Assembly: GCA_021818565.1 (NCBI GenBank)
Contig: JAKATV010000270.1
Span: forward strand, 1 to 13,263
Origin: Planctomycetota bacterium
GTDB lineage: Bacteria; Planctomycetota; Phycisphaerae; WQYP01
Direction: 5' to 3'
Length of the DNA stretch: 13,263 bases
Shown one piece after another: positions 6,665 through 13,263 of this stretch; positions within the stretch are counted from its first letter, which is position 1; each line of letters opens with the position of its first letter. Under the pieces are notes generated by a model. The model had not been told where the DNA came from, ran no database searches, and saw nothing but the letters and a program-made list of their open reading frames with translations. Made by a program: the position numbers and the translations under genes.

Positions 6665-6917
6665 AGACCGGTAAAAACTATGAACCGTCGCGGAATATAT
6701 GGCCTCATGCCCCGAGCGGCCAAAAGGGTGGAAATGCAACTGCGGAAGAAGTGCCATTCGTATCCGATACCTTTATTTCGGCGCGGGGTATTGCATAAAC
6801 AGACAAGCGGGAGCGTTTACGCCATAATAGGGGTCGTGCGGCGTTGGCGAGGAGCTGGAAAAGCGGTACTGGGCTCGGGCGGCGCGCGGATGATATTTGC
6901 AACACGGGCGATTGTCA
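6665..6917. other. 253-bp gap, no gene recognised; one possible promoter
   Basis: No credible coding signal was found. A frame opened at 6680 runs on to 7438, but it overlaps the next gene out of frame and its product has no family features. CAGACA (6800-6805), a 17-nt spacer and CATAAT (6823-6828) form a modest promoter candidate for the following membrane-protein gene. No clear terminator for the preceding operon was found. Confidence 0.35.
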
Positions 6918-7889
6918 GTGACAAAAAAGACCGGCGTTTTTATTCTAAAACTCATTGTGATGGTGGCGGTGTTCGCGTTTGTGGGCATCAAGCTGGAACA
7001 AACCTGGCACACCGTGGGGCAGCACCCGGTCCATATAGACTGGCGTTACTGTGCGATTATCCCCCTGGCATTTGTCGGTATTATGACCACGAACGCTCTG
7101 ACCTGGCTGTGGCTGGCGCGGCGTATGGGAGACCGCAGTCCGGTGCTGCCGCTGCTGGGAGCCTATACCTTCAGCCAGATGGGCAAATACGCCCCTGGCA
7201 AGGTGCTGCTGGTGTTGATGCGTTTGGAACGCACGCATCGGGCGGGGATGGCCCGGGAAACCTGCTTGCTGTCCACGCTTCTGGAAAATGCCATGTACAC
7301 GCTTTCCGGCGGCCTGGTGGGTTCAACGGCGCTGGTGGTGGCGGCGCGAAATCACCCGCTGTATCTGCTGGGTTGCGGCCTGATCATGGCGGGCTTGCTG
7401 GGATTGTTTTATCCGCCGTTTTTCTTCTGGATTATTAACACCGCCCTGCGGTCCATGGGTAAAGCCGCCATTCCACCGAGCCGCCGGTTTAAATTAAAGC
7501 ACATGATTTATGCCGTGGTGATGTTTTTACCCACATGGCTGTGGGGCGGCGTGGGCTTGTGGATGGCGGTAAGTTGCGTGCACCACGTGAGCATTTTGCA
7601 TACGTTTGAACTCATCGGCGTATTTGCCCTGTCGGTAAGTTTGGGTATGTTCAGTCTGCTGCCGGGTGGATTAGGCGTGCGCGAGGCAGTGCAGGCACTG
7701 TTTATAGCACCGCTTGTTGGTTCGCCGGAATTGGTGGTGGTCGTTGTGGCACTTCCCCGGGTATGTCAAATTCTTGTGGAATTAACATTGGCTATTATCG
7801 GCGGCATTGTTAACAGTCGCCTGACGGCCAAATTGCCCGTCCCGCCCCCGGAAGAGCCACGCTCTTCCGCACAACAACCCGCCGGCTGA
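6918..7889 (+). CDS. flippase-like / lysylphosphatidylglycerol synthase TM-domain membrane protein
   Basis: This roughly 323-residue integral membrane protein belongs to the LPG_synthase_TM (UPF0104, flippase-like) superfamily. Members move or modify lipid-linked substrates in the cytoplasmic membrane. Hallmarks are QMGKYAPGKVLLVL (matching the family's LGKYxPGKV motif, about 7171-7212) and LLPGGLGVREAVQALF (about 7657-7704), set among about seven to eight hydrophobic segments beginning with VFILKLIVMVAVFAFVG. There is no soluble aminoacyl-transferase domain, so it is the stand-alone flippase type, not a full MprF. The start is uncertain: GTG 6918 puts a lysine-rich MTKKTG just before the first membrane segment, with GGG 9 nt upstream. 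TTG 6912 and TTG 6897 are alternatives. The C-terminus is a short Pro/Glu/Ser tail. The substrate cannot be told from the sequence; the envelope-glycan synthase gene downstream is suggestive. Confidence 0.82.
   Translation: MTKKTGVFILKLIVMVAVFAFVGIKLEQTWHTVGQHPVHIDWRYCAIIPLAFVGIMTTNALTWLWLARRMGDRSPVLPLLGAYTFSQMGKYAPGKVLLVLMRLERTHRAGMARETCLLSTLLENAMYTLSGGLVGSTALVVAARNHPLYLLGCGLIMAGLLGLFYPPFFFWIINTALRSMGKAAIPPSRRFKLKHMIYAVVMFLPTWLWGGVGLWMAVSCVHHVSILHTFELIGVFALSVSLGMFSLLPGGLGVREAVQALFIAPLVGSPELVVVVVALPRVCQILVELTLAIIGGIVNSRLTAKLPVPPPEEPRSSAQQPAG
7849..7869. repeat. perfect 9-bp inverted repeat at the end of the flippase-like gene
   Basis: CGGAAGAGC (7849-7857) and GCTCTTCCG (7861-7869) are exact complements around CAC. 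It lies within the codons for the variable Pro/Glu/Ser tail, 20 nt before the end of the gene. No T-run follows on either strand, so it is not a canonical terminator. It could be a 3' stability hairpin. Confidence 0.6.
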
Positions 7890-7967
7890 CGCACGGTGGC
7901 CGCGCCAGGTCCGCGCGCTGACCCAACAGCCCTTGAGCAACCATCCGAAGCGTCAGGCCCGCCCGTG

Positions 7968-7996
7968 CTGAAAAGTTTCTAAAAAACTTCTGAAAA
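7968..7996. promoter_or_regulatory. AT-rich repeat block immediately upstream of the glucan synthase promoter
   Basis: CTGAAAA occurs at 7968-7974 and again at 7990-7996, 22 bp apart (two helical turns). Between them AAGTTT (7973-7978) and AAACTT (7984-7989) form a 6-bp inverted repeat around CTAAA. The block ends 5 bp before the -35 box, the usual place for an activator site or an UP element. No regulator is identified. Confidence 0.4.
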
Positions 7997-8001
7997 AATG
8001 C

Positions 8002-8030
8002 TTGACTATGATGGGCCGAGGGTCTATTAA
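8002..8030 (+). promoter_or_regulatory. sigma70-type promoter of the glucan synthase gene
   Basis: TTGACT (8002-8007) and TATTAA (8025-8030) match five and four of six consensus bases, with the ideal 17-nt spacer. Transcription should start near 8037, giving a leader of about 110-150 nt before the large open frame. Confidence 0.7.
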
Positions 8031-8041
8031 TTAATCGGGGG

Positions 8042-8117
8042 ATGAAGACAAAATAAGCCGTAGACGAGGCAGCCGACGATGTCGGAAAATTTCAAACCTG
8101 CGACGTTATCCAAGTAA
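8042..8117 (+). other. leader of the glucan synthase mRNA with two tiny upstream ORFs
   Basis: ATG 8042 opens a four-codon frame (MKTK, stop 8054-8056). ATG 8079 opens a 12-codon frame (MSENFKPATLSK, stop 8115-8117), preceded by GAGG (8066-8069) at 9 nt. CCGAC (8073-8077) and GTCGG (8081-8085) form a hairpin that buries the second ATG. These short frames are real in the sequence; whether they are translated or regulate the downstream gene is not known. Confidence 0.35.
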
Positions 8118-8184
8118 CCGCTGATTTGATCGTATTAAGCGCGGCTTGTCAGCACGGAATGCGTCACTGAATTGGAGCCGGTAT

Positions 8185-11100
8185 TTGGGTAAAAATCGTG
8201 GGCCATTATTAAAGGGTTTATTTAAACGCACTCCATCGGGCGCGGTACCGGCCGGACAAACTGAAGAACCGTTGCGCGCCGAACTGCTGGGCATAAATCA
8301 ATTAGAACAATTGGCGGAAGAACTGGCTAAAGAACATCAGGTTCAACCCAGTGGCGCACCGGAAATTCTTCTGGCCCGCCTGGCTGAGAACAACGTGGTC
8401 CTGACGCAGGCGTACGAGCTTATCAGTGACGCCGTGGCCAATGGTCAGATTATTGCGCCGGCATCCGAATGGCTGCTGGATAATTTTTATCTCGTGGAGG
8501 AGCAGGTTCGCCTGATTCAGCGGCATTTTCCCAAAGGATACAGCGTGAAGCTGCCCTGGCTGCGCAATGGCCCGCGCGCCGGCTATCCGCGCGTCTACGA
8601 CCTGATCCTGCGCCTCATCAGCCACCTGGATGGCCGGGTGGACGGCGAAGCACTGGACCGATTTTTGGCGGGTTACCAGCGGATTGCAACATTGACCATG
8701 GGAGAATTATGGGCGGTACCGATTATGCTGCGTCTGGCGCTGGTGGAAAACCTGCGCCGGGTTGCGGCGGAAATCGCCAAGGCCCGCCAACATCGAAATT
8801 CAGCCAACTATTGGGCGAATCAGTTAATCGACGCGGCGGAGAAAACGCCCGATGATACGATTGTAGCCTTGGCCGCCATGGTAAAAGCCGAGCCACCTCT
8901 GTCCAGCGCTTTTATCACCGAACTGGTACGCCGTTTACAGGGACAAAACGCTTCCCTGGCCCTAGCGTTGAATTGGATCAGTCAACTTGTGGCCCGCTCC
9001 AGTGAAACCCTTGAATTGCTGGTACAGCGGCAAAGTCGTCGGCAGGCCGCGGACCAGATATCCATGGGGAATTGTTTCGGCAGTTTGCGCTTTATCGACG
9101 CCATGGATTGGCGGCAATTTGTCGAAAGCCAAAGTGCGGTTGAAAAAACGCTGCGCGAAGATCCAGCGGGCATCTACGCGGCCATGGACTTCCAGACCCG
9201 CGACACGTACCGCCACGTTATAGAAAACCTCGCCGCTTCCAACTTGCTTCCCGAGATGCTGCCTGCCCGCGCAGCGATAGATCTGGCTGCCGATGCCAGC
9301 AAGACCCGACCACCCACGGATCGACAATGTCATGTGGGATATTATCTCATAGGTTCCGGCCTGAACCAATTGCAGCAGGTTCTGAAGGTCAAGGCCCCGC
9401 TGGCGCGGAAATTCATCCGCTGGGCCGGCGAGCGCCCTTTAGCGTTGTATACAGGCATTGTGGCGCTGTTGACCATCAGCTTAACATTACCTCTGGTGAT
9501 GATGGCCTCCACCCATGGATGGCTGGCGCTGATGGTGGGATTCTTAGCGCTTTTCCCAATCAGCCAGTTCTCATTGATTCTGGCGCATTATGTGGCGTCT
9601 TTGATTATGGTTCCACGGACGCTGCCGCGCATGGATTTTTCAAAGAAGATCCCTGATTCCTGCCGCACACTTATTGCCGTTCCCTGCATGGCCGACAGCG
9701 AATCGGAAATTCAGGACTTGTTGGAATCTTTGGAGGTGCGCTATCTGGCCAATCGCGATCCGAATTTATTCTTTGCATTGGTCTCGGATTTCGGCGATGC
9801 CCCGCGCCAGGTCATGCCGGAAGATGAAGCTCTGCTGGGCAAGCTGGTCGATGGCATTGAAATGCTGAATAAAAATTATGGCCACGCGGATAACGGGCCG
9901 TTTTGCCTGTTTCATCGGCCCCGCCGCTACAACGCCGCTGAGAATATATGGATGGGCTATGAACGCAAGCGCGGCAAGCTGGAAGATCTCATCAACGTGC
10001 TGCGGTCAGATCAGCAAGAGGCTTTTCTGGTCATTATCGGGGAACTTGCGTTATTGAGAACGGCCAAATACCTCATCACGCTGGATGCTGACACACAGTT
10101 GCCACGCGGCACGGCGGCTGAGCTTATCGGCACCATGGCCCATCCCCTGAATCAGGCGCTTATCAACGCTCGAACCGGTTTGGTGGAGGAAGGCTACGGC
10201 ATTCTCCAGCCGCGGGTGGCGATCAATCTGCCATCGTCGCAGCGTTCTCTCTTTTCCCTGTTGTACGCCGGCGACCCGGGCATTGATCCGTATACGCGGG
10301 CGGTTTCCGAAATCTATCAAGACCTGTTTGGCGAAGGATCCTTTATCGGCAAGGGCATTCTGGATATCGACGTATTCCAGCGCGTCATGTACCGCCGGCT
10401 TCCGGAAAATCTTGTTCTCAGTCACGATCTGCTGGAGGGGTGCCACCTGCGGTCCGGACTGGCAAGCGACATTCTGATTTTTGAAGATCATCCGTGGCAC
10501 TACGGCGCGGAAATCAACCGCCGTCATCGCTGGATTCGCGGTGACTGGCAGATTGCCGGCTGGCTTTTTCCATGGGTACCCGGCGCGGGTCGAATGTGGA
10601 GACGCAACAGGCTTTCCATGCTGTCGCGCTGGAAAATATTTGATAATCTGCGCCGCAGTTGCACAGTGCCCGCCACCGTTATCATGCTGTTTATTGCCTG
10701 GCTGATTCTTCCCGATCCCGGAGCGTGGACCTTGGCGCTGATAGCGGCCATCGCCGCACCGGGTCTGCTTACCGCGCTATTCGAACTTGTGAGAAAAAGT
10801 CCGGAACTACCCCTGGAGACCCATTTGCGATTATGGGGCCTGGGATTCGGGCGACAGATTGTGATTTCCGCCCTGGAGTTAACCTTCCTGGCTTTTCAGG
10901 CCGCCTTAAGCGCTGACGCCATCGTGCGTTCCCTGATACGTATGGCCATTACGCGCCGCCGGCTCCTGCAATGGCGAACCAGCAGTGCCGTGCAACGCAC
11001 GGTATCTTCATCACTTGGCAGGGCTTTTCTATCGATGGGGACCGGCCCGGTTATAGCGGTGAGCGGATTTTGCGCACTGGTCGCGCTGCGCAGGCCGGTG

Positions 11101-13263
11101 CTTCTCGACGCTTTACCGCTTCTGTTGGCCTGGCTTCTTTCACCCATGGCGGCATGGGTTCTTAGCCATCCCATTTTAGGGACAACGCTTAAAATGGATG
11201 GCTCAACCCAACAATTTTTGCGCATGACCGCGCGGCGGACGTGGCGGTATTTTGAGCAATATGTCACGGCCGCCGATCATCATTTGCCACCGGATAATTT
11301 TCAAGAATATCCGGTGCCCGTATTGGCGCGCCGCACCAGTCCCACCAATATCGGAATGGCGCTTTTGGCCAATCTTGCGGCGCTGGATTTCGGTTGGATT
11401 TCCTGCGGCACGTTTGTGCTCCGGACCCGGGCCACACTGGCCACGATGGAAACATTAAAACGTTACCGGGGCCATTTTTTTAACTGGTATGCCACCGACA
11501 CACTGGAACCCTTGGAACCACGGTATGTGTCAACGGTGGATAGCGGAAATCTGGCAGCCGACCTTCTGCTGATGCGTTATGCGCTGGAGGAGTTGGCGAA
11601 CGCGCCGTTAATTCCTCCGCGGTTCAACGAGGGAATTTTGGATACCGTTCTGGCGTTAAAGCATGAAGCCGGATGCCTGGGGCCGCCGCGAGATACGCAA
11701 GACACCCCGGACCCCATCCATCTGAAAAAAATACAAACTGCCGGCGCTCAATTATTTGACATCTACGCGCAAAGGCCGCATCGCTTGCGGGATATTCTGG
11801 ATCAACTCCGGCGGGGAAAGAATATCGTTGAAGACCTAAGTTTGTCCGCACCGGCCGCAGGTAGCGTTCATGCGAACTGGTGGCTCTCCGCTCTGGAAGC
11901 GATGCATCGGGAATTCATTGACGATATAACGCAATTGGCCCCGTGGATTTTACTACCGCCTTTGGGCGGACCCAAGACTACGATTTCCGGAAAAAGCGCC
12001 GATGCGTATGCGGAATTGTGCCGGATCATGCGGGAACTGGAAAACAACGCGTCTGTTTCCGCGATGGTGGAATTATGCCGCCAGGCAACCGCCCTGACCG
12101 CCTTGCTCTCAGGCCACGCCGGGGCCACCCCCGAGTTCGTTGACCGCAATCTATCGGCGAGCCTTCAGAGAGGCTTGCGCCACATGGAAGATCGGCTGGC
12201 AAGTCTGAAAGATATGCAGCACCGGTGCTCGGCTATGGCGAAGATGGATTTTGGACTTCTTTTTGTACGCAGCCGGAAGCTTTTTTCCATCGGCTTTCGC
12301 CTTAATGAGAACCGTCTGGATGCGGGCTTTTACGATCTCCTGGCATCGGAAGCCCGACTCACCACGTACGTTGGCATCATCACCGGCCAAGTACCGCAGG
12401 AAAGCTGGTTTGCGCTGGGGCGGCAACTTACGAGTCTGGGCGGACGCATTGCCCTGCTGTCCTGGAGCGGCTCAATGTTTGAATATCTTATGCCGCTTCT
12501 GATCATGCCGAATTATCAGGGCAGTCTGCTGGATCAGACGATGCGCGCTGTCGTGGATCGAAATATCGAATATGGACGCGAACGGGGAATTCCCTGGGGA
12601 GTTTCAGAGTCCGGCTACAACGCCACCGATGCCCAGCGGAATTATCAGTACAAAGCCTTTGGTGTACCGGGACTGGGATTTAAGCGCCGGCTTTCCGAGG
12701 ATCTGGTCATTGCTCCGTATGCCGCTGTTCTCGCTTTGATGGTTCGCCCGCTTCAGGCAGCGCGGAATTTGTTGCGACTGGAGCAGGAAGGGCAGATGGG
12801 AGACTGCGGATTTTATGAGGCCATTGACTATACACCGCAGCGCGCCGTCAAAGCGGGGATACCCGCGACGGTACGCTCATTTATGGTTCATCATGAAGGC
12901 ATGAGTCTTTTGGCTCTTACCTCCGTTCTGCTGAATCAACCGATGCAGCGGCGCTTTCTGGCCGATCCGCTGTTACGCTCCGGCGATCTGCTGCTGCAGG
13001 AAAAGCCGCCCAAGGCAAAGCCGGTTTATCCCCATGCCGTGGAAGTTGCTGAATCACGGCGTCCGGTATCCGAAGAAGCCCTTACCTGGCGCGTGTATAC
13101 CACGGCCCAGACGCCCGAACCGGAAGTCCAATTGCTATCCAACGGGCGCTATCATCTGATGATTACCGCCGCCGGAGGCAGCCGGTCTATTTGGAACAAC
13201 CTGGCCCTGACCCGCTGGCATGCCGATTTTACGCGAGATAATTGGGGATTATTCTGCTATTTA
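8185..13263 (+). CDS. NdvB/ChvB-like cyclic beta-1,2-glucan synthase, GT84-glycoamylase-like-GH94 (3'-truncated by window edge)
   Basis: This frame has no stop from 8125 to the window end: 1,693 codons are visible of a family length near 2,800. NdvB-type inner-membrane proteins build beta-1,2-glucans from UDP-glucose and cyclise them. In order: the N-terminal LRAELLGINQLEQLAEELA region (about residues 31-49); two membrane segments (about 418-479); the GT84 domain (about 493-800) with DAD at 634-636, a SHDLLEG acid site (D748) and RRHRWIRGDW (779-787, the QxxRW equivalent); further membrane segments (about 827-867 and 952-995); a linker with PRYVSTVDSGNLA; a glycoamylase-like domain (about 1353-1580: FYDLLASEARL, WGVSESGYNATDAQ, MGDCGFYEAIDYTP, HHEGMSLL); and the first strands of GH94 (LLSNGRYHLMITAAGG, from about 1650). 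The GH94 active site lies beyond the edge. No ATG fits: TTG 8185 has TGGAG 7 nt upstream; TTG 8146 is the alternative. No frameshift was seen. Confidence 0.9.
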   Translation, partial: MGKNRGPLLKGLFKRTPSGAVPAGQTEEPLRAELLGINQLEQLAEELAKEHQVQPSGAPEILLARLAENNVVLTQAYELISDAVANGQIIAPASEWLLDNFYLVEEQVRLIQRHFPKGYSVKLPWLRNGPRAGYPRVYDLILRLISHLDGRVDGEALDRFLAGYQRIATLTMGELWAVPIMLRLALVENLRRVAAEIAKARQHRNSANYWANQLIDAAEKTPDDTIVALAAMVKAEPPLSSAFITELVRRLQGQNASLALALNWISQLVARSSETLELLVQRQSRRQAADQISMGNCFGSLRFIDAMDWRQFVESQSAVEKTLREDPAGIYAAMDFQTRDTYRHVIENLAASNLLPEMLPARAAIDLAADASKTRPPTDRQCHVGYYLIGSGLNQLQQVLKVKAPLARKFIRWAGERPLALYTGIVALLTISLTLPLVMMASTHGWLALMVGFLALFPISQFSLILAHYVASLIMVPRTLPRMDFSKKIPDSCRTLIAVPCMADSESEIQDLLESLEVRYLANRDPNLFFALVSDFGDAPRQVMPEDEALLGKLVDGIEMLNKNYGHADNGPFCLFHRPRRYNAAENIWMGYERKRGKLEDLINVLRSDQQEAFLVIIGELALLRTAKYLITLDADTQLPRGTAAELIGTMAHPLNQALINARTGLVEEGYGILQPRVAINLPSSQRSLFSLLYAGDPGIDPYTRAVSEIYQDLFGEGSFIGKGILDIDVFQRVMYRRLPENLVLSHDLLEGCHLRSGLASDILIFEDHPWHYGAEINRRHRWIRGDWQIAGWLFPWVPGAGRMWRRNRLSMLSRWKIFDNLRRSCTVPATVIMLFIAWLILPDPGAWTLALIAAIAAPGLLTALFELVRKSPELPLETHLRLWGLGFGRQIVISALELTFLAFQAALSADAIVRSLIRMAITRRRLLQWRTSSAVQRTVSSSLGRAFLSMGTGPVIAVSGFCALVALRRPVLLDALPLLLAWLLSPMAAWVLSHPILGTTLKMDGSTQQFLRMTARRTWRYFEQYVTAADHHLPPDNFQEYPVPVLARRTSPTNIGMALLANLAALDFGWISCGTFVLRTRATLATMETLKRYRGHFFNWYATDTLEPLEPRYVSTVDSGNLAADLLLMRYALEELANAPLIPPRFNEGILDTVLALKHEAGCLGPPRDTQDTPDPIHLKKIQTAGAQLFDIYAQRPHRLRDILDQLRRGKNIVEDLSLSAPAAGSVHANWWLSALEAMHREFIDDITQLAPWILLPPLGGPKTTISGKSADAYAELCRIMRELENNASVSAMVELCRQATALTALLSGHAGATPEFVDRNLSASLQRGLRHMEDRLASLKDMQHRCSAMAKMDFGLLFVRSRKLFSIGFRLNENRLDAGFYDLLASEARLTTYVGIITGQVPQESWFALGRQLTSLGGRIALLSWSGSMFEYLMPLLIMPNYQGSLLDQTMRAVVDRNIEYGRERGIPWGVSESGYNATDAQRNYQYKAFGVPGLGFKRRLSEDLVIAPYAAVLALMVRPLQAARNLLRLEQEGQMGDCGFYEAIDYTPQRAVKAGIPATVRSFMVHHEGMSLLALTSVLLNQPMQRRFLADPLLRSGDLLLQEKPPKAKPVYPHAVEVAESRRPVSEEALTWRVYTTAQTPEPEVQLLSNGRYHLMITAAGGSRSIWNNLALTRWHADFTRDNWGLFCYL

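Noticed and set aside
6813..6819. GCGTTTA near the putative promoter at 6823, matching one arm of the palindrome at 3270
   Set aside because: A 7-mer is expected once or twice by chance in a 13-kb window, and the second arm is not present.
6680..7438. 252-codon + strand open frame
   Set aside because: It overlaps the flippase-like gene out of frame for most of its length, is Gly/Arg/Ala-rich without domain features, and contains none of the family motifs that the overlapping frame clearly has.
8054..8090. two ACGA motifs in the glucan synthase leader, reminiscent of mini-ykkC RNAs
   Set aside because: The motifs are not both in proper hairpin loops and the stems are only 3-5 bp; the match is not good enough to call a riboswitch. 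The conserved core of the c-di-GMP (GEMM) riboswitch is also absent.
8079..8184. Possibility that ATG 8079 is the true glucan synthase start with a frameshift
   Set aside because: The 12-codon frame ends at 8117 and the synthase frame itself has a TGA at 8122-8124, so a single base change cannot join them.
10051..10527. 158-codon - strand open frame
   Set aside because: It is antisense to the GT84 catalytic core of the glucan synthase and is a by-product of that gene's codon use.
1..13263. Mobile elements, CRISPR arrays, tRNA or rRNA genes
   Set aside because: No transposase or integrase motifs, spaced repeats, cloverleaf-like sequences or rRNA stretches were found on reading the window.

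Overview
All supported genes in this window lie on the + strand. The organism looks like a free-living, moderately GC-rich Gram-negative bacterium. A planctomycete-like (PVC) lineage is my best guess, from the combination of an orphan MoxR ATPase, a DUF2203 protein, an ArsR-SRPBCC-DUF899-DUF2182 cassette and a very large GT84/GH94-type glucan synthase. This rests on gene families only and should be held loosely.

Layout. (1) Positions 1-1814 carry the 3' two-thirds of mutS (mismatch repair); its 5' end is outside the window. (2) A 219-bp gap leads to a MoxR-type AAA+ ATPase (2034-3119) with every core motif but without its usual DUF58/VWA partners downstream. (3) A small DUF2203 protein (3326-3781) follows, with a 7-bp-arm palindrome just downstream of its putative promoter. 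(4) Positions 3782-4215 contain no recognisable gene but hold three strong stem-loops: a + strand terminator, a hairpin that reads as a terminator only on the - strand, and a nested hairpin ending in a T-run. (5) Positions 4216-6664 form a compact operon: an ArsR-family regulator, an SRPBCC/AHSA1-type protein, a thioredoxin-like DUF899 protein with a CxxC, and a Met/Cys-rich DUF2182 membrane protein. It starts from a near-consensus promoter with an 8-bp-arm inverted repeat in its spacer and -10, and the ATG lies only 6 nt past the -10, so the regulator mRNA is probably leaderless. (6) A flippase-like (LPG synthase TM-type) membrane protein occupies 6918-7889. (7) From about 8185 to the right edge one frame stays open for about 1,690 codons. 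It is the N-terminal part of a cyclic beta-1,2-glucan synthase-like protein (NdvB/ChvB type: GT84 glycosyltransferase, membrane segments, glycoamylase-like domain, and the first strands of a GH94 phosphorylase domain). It has its own good sigma70-type promoter (8002-8030), an AT-rich repeat structure upstream of that, and a leader with two tiny upstream ORFs, but no ATG start.

How the parts work together. mutS, moxR and the DUF2203 gene look like unrelated neighbours. The ArsR cassette looks like one self-regulated unit, probably for a redox or metal stress; the inducer cannot be read from the sequence. The flippase-like protein and the giant glucan synthase could share a cell-envelope glycan role, but they appear to be transcribed separately, so that link is only an inference from adjacency. 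No tRNA, rRNA, CRISPR array, insertion sequence or integrase was seen.
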